Below are positions 51,270 to 63,151 of a DNA stretch of 64,000 nucleotides, piece after piece (positions within the stretch are counted from its first letter, which is position 1; each line of letters opens with the position of its first letter). The notes beneath the pieces were generated by a model. The model was not told the DNA's origin and did no database searches. It saw only the letters and a list, made by a program, of their open reading frames with translations. The DNA lies in NCBI GenBank assembly GCA_022828595.1, contig JAKGHH010000003.1:16926934-16990933 (forward strand). Reading direction: 5' to 3'. The DNA comes from Nelumbo lutea. Taxonomy: Eukaryota > Streptophyta > Magnoliopsida > Proteales > Nelumbonaceae. Both the position numbers and the translations under genes were made by a program.

Positions 51270-52758
51270 TACATAATATAACCCTAAAAGCCAACAAAAC
51301 ACGAGGCACTTCTGTCTTTTGCAAGAATGTGCCCAAATCAAACCCCTTTAATAATAAAAATAATAAGCAAACACCAAAATATGGGTTTACTGTGGGCGTC
51401 CACTTTAGTCAAGCAGCAAGGTTATGACAAGGGGTTGTGGTGGTATAGTATTGTCACGTTGCAAATAGTTGATGGATACATGAATCAAAAGTGCCATTGG
51501 TTATGCATCAGTGCAGTGGGTGGTCTGTTCTGTTGTATCCAAAACAATAGTCAAAATTCAACGGCGAGGTAAAAGACGGAACAAAAATGAGTCATCTGTG
51601 TAGATATATAGATAACCATGGTATGACTTGCAACTGGTGGTGGGTCCTCCGTCCTGCTAGGCAACTTGGATGATCACCGTGTCAAGTCAATTGACTCCTT
51701 GTGTTGTAGGCTCGTAGCATCCAGAAAACCATGCAAGAAGATGCCGAGAGCTCAGGAGGATAGAGAGGTCTCAGACTTTTACTCCTTTAATTTAGGCCAC
51801 GAAGAGTTTTTATCAATCAGCATAACTTGGAATGCCCATAACTGTTATTTTCAGCCATCTCTATCGAGTTAAACAAAACGGAATGAAGAGACAGCATTCA
51901 TATAATGGGATTTATATATAGTTGGGATAAAGGTTAGATGGTGATGAGGAGATAGTTTATTTGTATCTAATAAAGACAAAAGAGGTTCATGAGGAGTTCG
52001 GCTTAGGACAAGTTCAGTGCCGGCACCATTTGAGCAGCCCCTTGTAATCTTGCATCGGCAATATGAAAAAAAATTACATAAGTACAAAGATATTCCCAAT
52101 GCAAGGTTGTAAAGGATGTTAGAACGGGATTTGCCCTGACCAAAGCCGCACTCATTCATGAGAGTATTGTTTTTTGTTTTCTGGAATCAATAGAAGGTAG
52201 AAACAAAGAATTTTACAATTCTGGGGTGGCTTGTAAAATTTACTTATCAAACACTTATTTTAATTCTTTTAACTCCTGTTTGCTTTTTGGGAAATTATTT
52301 ACATAGGTAAATACAATTATGCATAGTGCATTTACCTATGTTTTTTTATTTCCTGTAAATAAGATAATAACTATTTTAGTCATAAAATAACTATTATTAA
52401 ATGGGGCAATTTTATCTCATCTAAGTGTGGGCATGGAAAAGTTATTTATCCACTTGAGAGATGGCTATTACTTACCCAGGTAAGGAATACCTAAAGAAAA
52501 CAACTTTTCTATAGGCCCCATATAAATATGAAAAAAAAAACATATAGATTATTTGGCCAAGAGGAACTAAAATCCCTTTAACCAAGGTAACCAAATAGAT
52601 CCTTAACAGAAAGTGCTTGTCAGAATTAAACCCCAATTTAATTAGGAAAAACTTTGTTTGTTGGGGGACAACCGGACAACAGCCTATGCTTTTGAGAACG
52701 TTCTTGGGCTCAACACCTTAAAAGGTTGTTTGATGACAGATCAAATGGCTAAACTGAA
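51270..52758. other. Intergenic with family E repeat copy 2
   Basis: 52,290-52,610 matches 11,555-11,850 in motif order (GTGCATTTACCTATG, TTTTAGTCATAAAA, AATGGGGCAATTTT, AACTTTTC). Near 52,085-52,155 a segment (GTAAAGGATGTTAGAACGGG, TTTGCCCTGACCAAAG) resembles 44,740-44,785. No gene recognised. Confidence 0.5.
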
Positions 52759-53572
52759 TGTTGGGGAAGAAGGGGTCACTGTAACTTTGGAGGAGAAGCT
52801 CTGAGGTGCGTTTGAAGACACTGTCTTTATAATGTTATTTGCCCCGACTCAGTTTTACTGAGTTTGCTGTTGGGTTACAGGCAAATTCGTTCCTAGGATA
52901 CAACAGAGCCTTGGGCGAGAATCTGCAACCAGCAAAATTGAAGAGTCTTCAAAAAAACCTTCTGTGAGACTGTAGCAGACCGGACTGAGAGAGAGAGAGA
53001 GTGAATTTCGAAATTGTGTGTTTTGGAGTCTTATTCATACTCCTTAAATAATTTGTGACGAGGTATGAGGAAAATGTAGGTGCTGATTTAGAGAAGGCAC
53101 CTTGAACAGTCACAATTTCAAACATTGTGGCTGTTTAAAAAGTTGGTAACAGTTGGTGATTGTTAACTATGAACTGTGCCTCTTGATCACACCCAATCAA
53201 ATCATGACCGTTGATCTCATCAACGGTGATCAACGGTCATCAACACACCAAAACCAGAGCCGCCCATCGCGAGCCACACGGGTGCAAGCAAAGTGCGCCT
53301 CTAAAGTGCCTCATTGTGCCGCACACACGCGCACACGTTGCGCGGTATCGAATCCCCATACTCTCCTCTACTAATTCTAGGGAGTGTAAATCAGCTCCTA
53401 TCGAAATACTGAAAACAAACCTTGTAATTATCCAATGTGGGACAAGTTCAAAACTGGGTTTTTTTTGTAAGAGAAAAACTGATTTTTCAACCAAGTGTGC
53501 AGGTGCAATTTCTCATGTAATTGACCAATCAAACCCATTGGATTTAATCTCTTATGAGATTAAAATCCAACA
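52759..53572 (-). mobile_element. 3' LTR of the Ty1/copia element
   Basis: The termini are TGTTGG on the left and CCAACA on the right, a 6-bp perfect inverted terminus typical of copia LTRs. Positions 52,780-53,361 match the 5' LTR at 57,575-58,157. The remaining ~210 bp toward 53,572 (the U3 start on the minus strand) have no partner in the right copy. A GA microsatellite lies inside both LTRs. Confidence 0.8.
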
Positions 53573-53585
53573 ATCCCCCACATTG
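53573..53585 (-). other. Polypurine tract of the copia element
   Basis: The minus strand reads AATGTGGGGGATTG immediately before the LTR start TGTTGGATTTTAATC. This is the usual plus-strand priming site next to a 3' LTR. Confidence 0.7.
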
Positions 53586-54137
53586 ATTGATCAATTACAT
53601 AGTTTTCTCTCAATCCAAACTACTATGACACAGTTATGCATACAAAAGGTGTTTATCAACTTAAACCTCTTGTTAGTATAGTTATCTCAGAGCCTTGTCA
53701 AAGTTATTGGTGGTAAGACTTTAAACCAACTACTCTCAATACAGACCAGAGACACCTATACACATAAAAATGTTCAGTCTCTACAAGAGTTTCAAATTTT
53801 GCTCAGCATTGTTATGGCCATGTGCTTCTTTCCTGGTTTCATGAACAATCCCGAGAGCAAACCCAAACCCTCATGAGAAACGGCACCACTTCTATGTTCA
53901 CATAGGTGAAGTTCCACTATGTGCTCCGTTATTTGACACATTTCAGAACTTCATTAAGAGTTTATCTCAACATCTCATCATAACGGACAGCATTGTTTAT
54001 GTTGTGATGGGAAATTTCTCAATGTCAGTGCTAACAGTCACATTGTTGTAACTTGTTGTTACCCATTAAACCCAATACTGATGGCTTTTTAGTTCAGGTT
54101 GGGTTACCATTACAGGTGACTAAGTAAAGGGTTTTAA

Positions 54138-57100
54138 TCACATCTCTTTGGTTGTCATTCTTACCAATTCTCTAGCTAAACCCTTGGTAAAAGGATCAGC
54201 CAAGTTTTTACTTGACCTCACATAGGTTACAGTGATGACTCCATCTTGAATAAGTTGCCTAACAAATTCATGTCTCAGACTTATATGTCTGCACTTACCA
54301 TTGTAGGTACCACTGTAGGCCCTTGATAGAGTTGCCTCACTATCACAGTAAATGGAAATTTGAGGCATAGGACTAGGCCAAAGTTTTATATCCAATAATA
54401 AATTCCTAATCCATTCAGCCTCTTTTCCAGCACCCGCTAAGGCTATGAATTCGGATTCCATGGTCGAGTGAGATATACAAGTTTGTCTCTTGGATGCCCA
54501 AGAGATCGCACCCCCACCAAGGACAAAAATCCATCCAGATGTGGACTTGTTATCTCCATTACCGGTAATCCAACTTGCATCAGTGTACCCTTCTAGTACA
54601 GCTGGATAATCACAATAAAACAAGTCAAGTTCCAAGGTTCTCTTGAGATACCTAAGAACTCTCCCAATTGCCTTCCAGTGCTATGCACCGAAATTACTTG
54701 TAAATCGACTGAGTTTACTTACTGCAAATGCAATATCAGGTCTGATAGAAAGCATAGCATACATCAAGCTCCCTACTGCACTAGCATACTCAAGTTGTGC
54801 AATTGCTCTACCAGTATTTTCTACTAGCTTTATACTAGAATCATATGGCGTGCTATATTCTTTAAACCCTAAATGCTTAAATTTCTCAAGTACTTTCTCA
54901 ATATAATGTGATTGTCTTAATGCATAGCCCCTACTATGTTTTTTAACTTTTATTCCCAAGATGGTATCTACTTCTCCTAAATCTTTCATCTTGAAAATAG
55001 AGGATAAGTAGTTTTTAGTTTCATTTATGCCAACCATATTTGTACCCACAATAAGCATATTATCCACATAAAGACACACAATTACTCCATAATTTTCAGT
55101 GAATTTTGAGTAGATGCATCTATCAGCACTATTATGTTTAAAACCAAAAGTTAGAATGCAAGAATCAAATTTCTCATGCCACTGTTTAGGTGCTTGTTTT
55201 AATCCATATAGTGATTTAACCAGTTTACAGACCTTCTTCTCGTTTCCAAGAAGAACAAATCCTTCTGGTTGTTCCATGTAAACCTCTTCCTTTAAATCAC
55301 CATTTAAGAAAGCAGTTTTAACATCCATTTGGTGAACAGATAAGTGATAAATTGATGCTAATGCTATAAGTGTTCTAATAGAAGTTGTTCTAGCCACTGG
55401 TGTATAGGCTATCAATCTAGCCTTAAAAGTTTGCACAGTTCCATTAGTGTTGTATTTTCTTCTAAACACCCATTTACATTTTATTGATTTTGATCCTGGA
55501 GGCAGATCTACTAGTACCCATGTGTTATTTGACATTATTGAATCTATTTCATCATTTATAGCTTCCTTCCAAAAGGTAGCATCTCTAGAGGTCATGGCCT
55601 CACTATAGGTTTTTGGATCATTTTCAATGTTTAGGACAATGGGTATTTTATTTAAAATCTTCTCTCTATCAGCCTCAACCAAAAATACAATTGATTGAGT
55701 AGAAATAAAATCTGAACCTAAGTGTTTCTCTATTCTTTGTCTTTGACTTCTTCTAAGTCCTATTGTAGGTGTTATAGTTGTGTCATTTCTTCTTTCAGTC
55801 TCATTATTATCAACAGGTATTGAGATCTGAGTTTCTCTGTCATTTTCTGTGGATTTATTTTCTGCAGATTTAGAACACTGTTTATTTTCAAAGAATTCAA
55901 CATCTCTAGTTTCAATTATTATGTTGGACTCTAAGTCTAGAAGCCTATAGGCCTTGCTATGTTCTGCATATCCAGCAAACATACTTTTCTTAGCTCTGAG
56001 TCCTAATTTGGTTCTTTTAGGATCTGGAACTCTATAATATGCTAAGCACCCCCACACTTTTAGATATGCTGAATTAGGTTTTCTTCATGTCCATAATTCA
56101 TATTTGTTATTAACTCTATAAACAATTCTATTATGTAAATGGCAGGCTGTTAGGAGTGCTTCCCCCCACAGGTTTAAGGGTGCATTAGCTTTTAACAACA
56201 TGCAGTTTATCATTTCTGTAAGTGTTCTGTTTTTCCTTTCAGCCAGGCCATTCTGCTGAGGGGTATAGGGAGCAGAACACTGATATATTATTTCAAATTC
56301 TTCACAGAAAGAATTAAATTCATTTTTAAAGTATTCAGCACCCCTATCACTTCTAAGGATTTTAATTTTCTTTTCTAGTTGATTTTCAACTTCAGTCTTA
56401 TATAGTTTAAACATGTCAAAGGCTTCATCATTAGTTCTCATAAGGTAGACATAGGTGTACCTAGAAAATTCATCTATAAATATTATGAAGTATCTCCTGC
56501 CTCCTCTAGTTAATACACCATTGAGTTCACAGATGTCAGAATGGATTAGTTCTAGAAGTTGAGAATTTTTTTCAACACTAGGGAAAGGTTTCTTAGCCAT
56601 TTTAGATTTTACACATATTTCACATTTTTCAGTAGATTCATTATTGTAAGTAATTATACCTAGTTTGCTCATGTTCTTTATGGATTTAAAATTCAAGTGT
56701 GCTAATCTATCATGCCATAAAGAGAAATAATCAACAATATAAGCAGAAACTTTTCCTTCATTAATACTTAATTTGAACATACCATTACAATCATATCCCT
56801 TTCCAACAAACATCCCATTCTTGGATATGATTAGTTTATCGGATTCAAAGACCACTTTGAATCCCCTCTTACAAACAAGATTTACTGAGACCAAATTCTT
56901 TCTAATGTCAGGAACGTGGAGAACATTCAGGAGAGTCAGTGTCTTTCCGGAGGTGAAGTTCAACTCTTCGTTGCCTCTTCTAGCAACTTTGGCACATGTT
57001 TGGTTTCCCATCCGTACCTCCTAGCCATCAGTCACTTCTTCAAATGTTTTGAATAAGGAGTTGTCCTTACAAACATGGACTGTGGCGCCTGAATCAAACC

Positions 57101-57515
57101 ACCATCCAAAATATGATTCTACCATGTTGACTTCAGTAATCATGGCCACGAGATTATCTTCTACCATGTTTGCAAACTTGGTTCTGCCTTTTCGATGTCG
57201 GCAGACTCGGGCATAATGCCCCTTCTTTCCACAAACATAGCAGGATCATTTCTTATTGTTGCTCTTTTTGAAGTTCCCATCCTTCTTCTTTACTTGTAAT
57301 GCAGGGTTAGTCTTCTTCGATCCATTTTCCACAAAATTTACCTTAGAGTTCAGTATACCGGTCAGGGTCTTATCCCTACTGTCTCTAATTCGAGACTCTT
57401 CTTCAATACGAAGGTGTTGCTGAATTTGCTCCAAGGTAAATTCTTCAGCCTTGTGCAGAAACTTCTTCCTGTAATCCTTCCAAGAGGGTGGAAGTTTGGC
57501 AATGATTGCTCCCAC
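54138..57515 (-). pseudogene. Copia gag-pol remnant with four in-frame stops
   Basis: The frame is continuous from partial gag to RNase H, without a frameshift, but is cut by TGA at 57,246-57,248, TAG at 57,021-57,023, TGA at 56,085-56,087 and TAG at 54,681-54,683. Visible parts: gag (VGAIIAKLPPSWKDYRKKF), zinc knuckle CYVCGKKGHYARVC, protease WWFDSGATVHVC, GAG-pre-integrase LWHDRLAHLN, integrase with HSDICELNG, FIIFIDEFSRYTYVYL and SAPYTPQQNGLAERKN, reverse transcriptase with QMDVKTAFLNGDL and LYGLKQAP, and RNase H with YTDASW and YCDSEA. The reverse transcriptase active site reads YVDN where the family has YVDD (55,059-55,061), and about 15 residues are missing between KARLIA and YTPVAR. 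It is inactive. Confidence 0.92.
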
Positions 57516-57574
57516 TTGGAAAGATTCAGGAAGGATGATGTTAAGGGGAAGCTCTGAGGCGCGTCTGAAGACAT

Positions 57575-58157
57575 TGTAGCTTTGGAGGAGAAGCTCTAAG
57601 GCGCGTCTGAAGACACTGCCTTTAGAATGTTATTTGCCCCCACTCAGTTTTACTGAGTTTGCTGTTGGGTTACAGGCAAATTCGTTCCCAGGATACAACA
57701 AAGCCTTGGGCGAGAATCTGCAACCAGCAAAATTGAAGAGTCTCTAAAGAAACCTTCTGTGAGACTGTAGCAGACCGGACTGAGAGAGAGAGAGAGATAG
57801 TGAATTTCGAAATTGTGTGTTTTGGAGTCTGATTCATGCTCCTTAAATAATTTGTAAAGAGGTATGAGGAAAAGGTAGGTGCTGGTTTAGAGAAGGCACC
57901 TTGAACAGTCACAATTTCAAACATTGTGACTGTTTAAAAAGTTGTTAACAGTTGGTGACTGTTAACTTTGAATTGTGCCTCTTGATCACACCCGATCGAA
58001 TCTTGACCGTTGATCTCATCAACGGTGATCAACGGTCATCAACACACCAAAACCAGAGCCGCCCATCGCAAGCCACGCGGGTGCGAGCAAAGTGCGCCTC
58101 TAAAGCGCCTCATTGTGCCGCACACGCGCGCGCGTTGCGCGGTATCGAAACCCCATA
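57575..58157 (-). mobile_element. Truncated 5' LTR of the copia element
   Basis: It matches 52,780-53,361. On the right the match stops at CGGTATCGAAACCCCATA and unrelated sequence follows. On the left it joins directly to mid-gag through a partly duplicated segment (GAAGCTCTGAGGCGCGTCTG, 57,549-57,568, repeated near 57,589), which marks a deletion or slippage junction. Confidence 0.8.
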
Positions 58158-58217
58158 TTGAATTATTTGTCTTTTATTCAATATCAAGCCTGTTGGGGAG
58201 GGTTTCAGCGTTGAGGG

Positions 58218-58444
58218 CATGGTTTTCAAAATCGGACTGGACGGGAAAAATCGGGAACTGGTCACCTCCATTTTAACCTAGAATCGTAAATTTGGCCAAA
58301 ACTATTGATTTGGTCAGCAAACTACTGACCCAGGCAGTTAAACAGTTTGAATCGTCCAATAGTTTTTTGCTGTTTTTTTAATTTTTTGGGGCCATCCGGT
58401 TGGTACGAACAGTCAGACTGTTTGACCCGGGAACCGGACCCCTG
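58218..58444. mobile_element. hAT-like MITE, family B, truncated copy
   Basis: It starts CATGGTTTTCAAAATCGGAC and follows the full copy at 58,785 until GGAACCGGACCCCTGA. The last ~50 bp with the right terminus are missing. Confidence 0.75.
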
Positions 58445-58784
58445 AGGGAAAAACTTAGAGAAATTACCCAAGATAGTTTCACCAGAAAGCTTATTCTTTT
58501 TGCTCGTGTAAACCTATTTTTGGCTTTCCAGTTTTTTCACCAAACAAGGCTTCATGGTTTTCTATGTGGGGCCCACCTTGCAATGTGAGAAGTTACTGCA
58601 TGAAAACCCTCTCAAATGGTAGGGGAGGTTTTAGACAATTGTTAGAAAGGGATACTTTAAGATAATATGTAAACAGTAAGGGTTAGTTAATCAATTAGCT
58701 AAACCATAAGGATAATTTAAGAAATTTAAAAAGGAAAAAAAAGTAAACAAATGAAAGCAAGAAGTCCATTCGCATTGTTATTTT

Positions 58785-59059
58785 CATGGTTTTCAAAACC
58801 GGACCGGATGGTCGGACCAAAAAAAATCGGGAACCAGTCACCTGACCAGTTCCATTTTCCCCCAAAACCGCTTTGTTCCCCAAAACCGTTGGTTTTAGTC
58901 AGCAAACCCCTAAACCAGCCGATTAATCGTTCGAACGGTTTTGACCGTTTTCTAATTTTTTTAGAACAAGCCAGCTGTTTAGGTCAAACGGTTGGACCGT
59001 TCAAACCGGTAACCAGACCCTTGACCGGTTCGGTCACCGATTCGTTTTTAAAAACCATG
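58785..59059. mobile_element. hAT-like MITE, family B, full copy
   Basis: CATGGTTTTCAAAACCGGAC at the left is mirrored by GGTTCGGTCA...TTTTTAAAAACCATG at the right. An exact 8-bp target duplication GTTATTTT lies at 58,777-58,784 and 59,060-59,067. Length is 275 bp, almost the same as the copy at 6,761-7,037. Confidence 0.87.
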
Positions 59060-59439
59060 GTTATTTTGGCACACAGAGGACCTGCCTATAAGGCACTTTG
59101 CTTGACCCAATGAGCTCTCTTTGGCCTGTTTTGGCTATCTTCAGTTTGGTCCATGTTAGCCCGTTGTTTGATTGGCTCTAGAAGCCCGGCCATGGTGACA
59201 TTTTGGTTGACCCATTGAGTTCTTTTGTTGGCCCGTTGAGGCCCACCTTAGTTAGCCTATGATGACTCAATTTCAGTAACAGTCCATGGGGGCTCTCTCT
59301 CTTTCTTGAAGGAGTAGGACAACATATCTACTTGCCACATGTCATCCTATGTTCATCTCTTGGCCACATCATCACTGTCACAGAAGGAATGAGGTTTTGG
59401 AGAGGTCATTAAGTGAGCAATTTTGTCAAACATTGATTC

Positions 59440-61350
59440 CTTGCAGGTTTCTCTGTTGAGCTACCTAGCTCAGCAATCAACCCAGCTTGGCACCCAATCT
59501 ACCCCCAACTCGACCTAGTCAGCTCGACATCCAAGTCCTCATCCAGCAAAAATCCTCCACTTCAACCTCTGAGTCGTTGGCCACCTAGAAGTAGTTCGAA
59601 CAATAGGATGCTGCCAAAAAACCCTTCATCAATTGGTGCGTTTGTGGAAAACGCTACAAGAAGCCAAATTCTCACATTCTAAAAGGCTAAATCCTCTTCT
59701 TCCAGAAAGCTAAGATCTCACCTTTTAGAAACTAAAGTTCTTATTTTCTAATTTCCATTTTTTATGAACTCAAAGGCACTTTTGAACAACATCAACAACC
59801 AGAACGAATATCAATTACTGGGGGGCAAAAACATCTATGAGGAACTTGGAGAACTCCCCTTTGACAAGCAGACAAGTTCAGGCCAACATCAGCATCTCCA
59901 ATGCCATAGATAAATACAGCGCTACTATATATGAACGCCCCTCTCCCCGTGGTAGAGCGATTAGTGGTTCCCGTCGGGATTGAAGCGTAGCAGTTCTATG
60001 AGATGAAGCATGAATTTCCATATCTGAGCATGGGAGAAGCCTGATGTAGACAACAACAGAACATCCTCAACAGTAGTAAGCCAGGATGAGGCCTCATCGG
60101 CCCTGTTTCGCGAGGTCGCCTCTAGAAGATGAGCTCTTCGTAGCTTCCGCGGGAGTTGGCAACCAACGGACTGCATGGAAGCCCTTGTAGGTCGAGTCTT
60201 CCAAGGCTCCCGTGCGAGCTGGTGACCTAGAATCAATAGTGCTGCCCCCATAGGTCGAGCTCCCAGTGGCTTCTTGTAGGAGTGGATGGCCAGCGTCACT
60301 AATGAGACTGATGCAGTGTAGTCGTGGCCCTGAACTGCCGACTCACACCGACAACATGATGCCCTCGCAAGGGGGGCAGAACATGTACGTTGTGGTCTTG
60401 CAAGCACTCACCCAAGAAGATAATCTCACGGGATGACGTAGAAGCAGCCATATGAAAAGTTACTATAGAATGACCACCCGCTAAGGCGGAAAGGCCAGGT
60501 CGCACGTCGGATAAATAAGGATAAGGAGAGTGGACCGCAAGTCACTCCCAAAGCCCAAGGGCTAAGGTGCCGAGCTGATAAAAGACATCGGCCCCACATG
60601 AGACCTAATCGCCTAGGATAAGGAGAGTGGACTGCAAGTCGATCTCAGAGCCTAAGGGCTAAGGTGCCGAGGTGACACATAAGACCCAATTGCTTCTTTT
60701 GCATGGGCGAAACAAAAAACAGTTCGCATTCAACACGAGAAAAAGAACAAAGGAAATACTACTTCACTCTCAACACCATGACGGATGCAAACTTGGACTA
60801 TCTCTTCACTTCAGTTTCAGGCTCTGTGTTGAACTCATTGCCTACTCTTTTGAGAACCAGTTCGAGAGACATTGCATCGAAGTCTACTTAGCAGAGCGAC
60901 CTAATAAAGCGGTCATGTGGTTAGAACCCCTTCTTTAGGACGGCATGAGGAGCTCCGCTCTTGAGGTAATAGGTCGGATTGCAGAACCCCTTGATGGTTG
61001 CATCCCTAATAAGGTAGATGTCCTCTGGATACCTGCTTCACCTCTCCTCGAGCGGATGAGTCCGCTTTCATGCCTTGAAAATCAAGACGGTAAAGTCCTG
61101 CGTAAGGCTGCAAATACTTGAACTCTTTCGACCTGAGAAGCAAATTGGACCAACGCATACGATTACGAGATCATCAAACAGTCATTCCGAGCCAAAAGGA
61201 ATGATCTACTCCCTTCGTCGAGCTGCCCTCAACTCGGGAGTCAGGGGCAATTGATGAGGGCGGATTTGGCCCTCTAGTCATGTCGTGACGCATAGCATCT
61301 CAGAATGACTAGACGTAGATGCACCAACCCTATAAAAGGGATAAAATAAA
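59440..61350 (+). mobile_element. Coding-less Gypsy-like LTR derivative
   Basis: An LTR end (about 59,440-59,631, ...CCCTTCATCA) is followed by ATTGGTGCGTTTGTGGAAAA, as in the leader of many plant Gypsy elements. The internal region of about 1.6 kb ends in GTCAGGGGCAAT, a purine tract, and the next LTR starts TGATGAGGGCGGATTTGGCC at 61,252, identical to the start of the solo LTR at 13,995. The 3' LTR is cut short near 61,350 by the next element. Internal direct repeats have a unit of about 105 bp (GGATAAGGAGAGTGGAC, from about 60,518). A 148-codon minus-strand frame (59,961-60,407) is a translation of internal repeats and shows no gag or pol motif. Confidence 0.6.
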
Positions 61351-62385
61351 GGGATTATAACCGATAAGGGAAACTTTTGGGTCCTATTATCTTAAAAATA
61401 ATTCTTTTAATATAATTTCCAAAATAAGTTATTTTTTTAAAACATATATCAAATAAGGATAAAATCACTATTCATCTTCTTCCTCCTCCAAACCACTTCT
61501 GCGGCGGAACTTCCACCCCAACCCCATGAACCTCAATGACTACCATCCATGATCCATCAGCTCTGTCGCTGCCGCCTCCTCCCACCTCTAACAATGTCAA
61601 TCCGTCATCCACCTCTGCTCGCCAACGCCAACGCCACCCACCTCTGTCTACTTCAATGACTAAGAAGATGAAGATCTCCAGATCAACTTCCGCCCCAGCC
61701 CCACGACCTTTGTCAGACTATTAAATGGGCAGAGTCAACCCATTCAACCAAGGTTCAAAGTATCGTTACGTATCGGCCTGTATCGGCCGATACGTATCAT
61801 TCCGAGACCCTTCCGATATGCCCCTACAGTGGGTGTATCAAGGGGTCTGACCGGTTCAAGGGATGGAGGGGTCCTAGACCAGCTCCCCTGAACCAATTTT
61901 GAAAAAAAAATAAAAAGTAAAAAAAAAAACAAGTATCGAAACGCCAGATACACCCCTACCGGCATATCGGACGTATCGATATTTTGAACCTTGCATTCAA
62001 CAACAGTAGCCCCACACTTGTTACATGAATGTTTTCTCAGAAAACAATATTTTACATGAGCAACACCGTTTGATATTAGGGCCCAAAACAATATTTCACA
62101 TGAATAGCAATAGCTCCACGACCTTCTCCATCTCGATAGAAAACAATATTTGACATGAGCATTGTTCAAGGTGGGCGAAAGCGACGGCAGAAGCACTGAT
62201 GGATGGTGATCATTGAAATTCGCAAGGCTGGGGCAAAAGTGGTTTGGAAGAGTAAGAAGATGAATAGTGATTTTGCCCTTATTTTGTATATTTTTTTAAA
62301 AACTAACATATTTTAAAAATTATATTGAAATAATTACTTTTATTGATATTAAAGCCCAAAATTTGCCCTCATCAGCTATAATCCC
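61351..62385. mobile_element. ~1-kb DNA element with ~160-bp terminal inverted repeats
   Basis: The left arm starts GGGATTATAACCGATAAGGG and the complement of the right arm GGGATTATAGCTGATGAGGG. Similarity continues through AATATAATTT, AAAATCACTATTCATCTTCT and TCCAAACCACTT. This fits a Mutator-like non-autonomous element, although a 9-bp target duplication is not clear in the A-rich flanks. It interrupts the 3' LTR of the Gypsy-like derivative and is itself hit by a family C MITE. Confidence 0.75.
61749..61993. mobile_element. hAT-like MITE, family C, copy 2
   Basis: CAAGGTTCAAAGTATCGTTA at the left is mirrored by ATCGATATTTTGAACCTTG at the right, with an exact 8-bp duplication CATTCAAC at 61,741-61,748 and 61,994-62,001. 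Length is 245 bp. Confidence 0.88.
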
Positions 62386-63151
62386 AAAAAATAAATAATG
62401 TTTGCAGTCTCGCGGTTTTAAACAAACAAACAAAAAAAAAATGCCTTGCGGTCCTTGGCCTGAGTAGTGTTACAACTTACAACAAAGTCATGGCATATAA
62501 TTAGCCAACATCTCCAGTCATCGGTACCCTATGCATCTAAATAGCAACATCCAATCCACTACCGTCATGCTCTGAATACGAATCCGGAATCTCCAACCTT
62601 AAAGCAAGACTCGATAGAGCAGTTGGGAAACTTAGGATAAGGGCAGGAGAGAAGAAAGAATTGGAGCAGATTAATGCCTTGATGAGACATTTCGAGTTGG
62701 TGATGGATGATTTTGGAATACTACAAAGAAAGGAGGCTCAGAGATCTTGGTTTGATTGGAGAGGCATTTTCTTGCTTCGTCCAAGTAGACCTTGTGAATT
62801 GTGACATATTTGCCTTGGGGAATATATCAAGTCGTCAAGTTGACATCTTTGGGATGGAAACGTTTTCGCACCCTCCATGTGAAAATATCACACCAGGAGA
62901 GAGAGAGAGAAAGAGAGAGAGAGAGTCATGCCATATCTCCTTGATAGCAATCTTCAAAATATCCAACCAGATATGTTGGATGATGGATCCATATAAAAGA
63001 AAAGAAATAACATATATTAACAAAAGAATAAAGACACCAGAAAAAAAAGAAAAAACACAATAAAAAAAGTTGAACGGGGGTTAAGGGAAAATTTTTGCTT
63101 CCTTTTCTTGCCATGATTTACATGGCTTTAGTATAGGCAATTAGGCATATG
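62386..63151. other. Intergenic apart from the orphan frame
   Basis: This stretch contains a short GA run (62,897-62,923) and A-rich stretches. No other gene is seen. Confidence 0.4.
62541..62804 (+). other. Orphan open frame, possible exon remnant
   Basis: An open frame without an early ATG encodes a charged, helical-looking stretch (SNLKARLDRAVGKLRIRAGE then KKELEQINALMRHFELVMDD) and ends in TGA. Its composition looks like real coding sequence, unlike the surroundings, but I recognise no family. It could be an exon of a lost gene or part of a transposon. Confidence 0.3.

Larger units (their letters stand above)
52759..58157 (-). mobile_element. Decayed Ty1/copia retrotransposon
   Basis: Order on the minus strand: truncated 5' LTR (57,575-58,157), partial gag, zinc knuckle, protease, integrase, reverse transcriptase, RNase H, purine tract (53,573-53,585) and 3' LTR (52,759-53,572). 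Integrase before reverse transcriptase is the copia order. The 5' LTR has lost its outer ~210 bp, and the primer-binding site and start of gag are deleted, so the element cannot make a normal transcript. Because its outer right end is lost, no target duplication can be checked. The LTR pair shows numerous substitutions, which means an old insertion. Confidence 0.92.

Noticed and set aside
59961..60407. 148-codon minus-strand frame
   Set aside because: It translates internal direct repeats of the Gypsy-like derivative and lacks gag or pol motifs.
61040..61080. Hammerhead-ribozyme-like GCGGATGAGTCCGC
   Set aside because: The core needs CTGATGA; here it is CGGATGA. No proper stem II or following GAAA arrangement could be folded.
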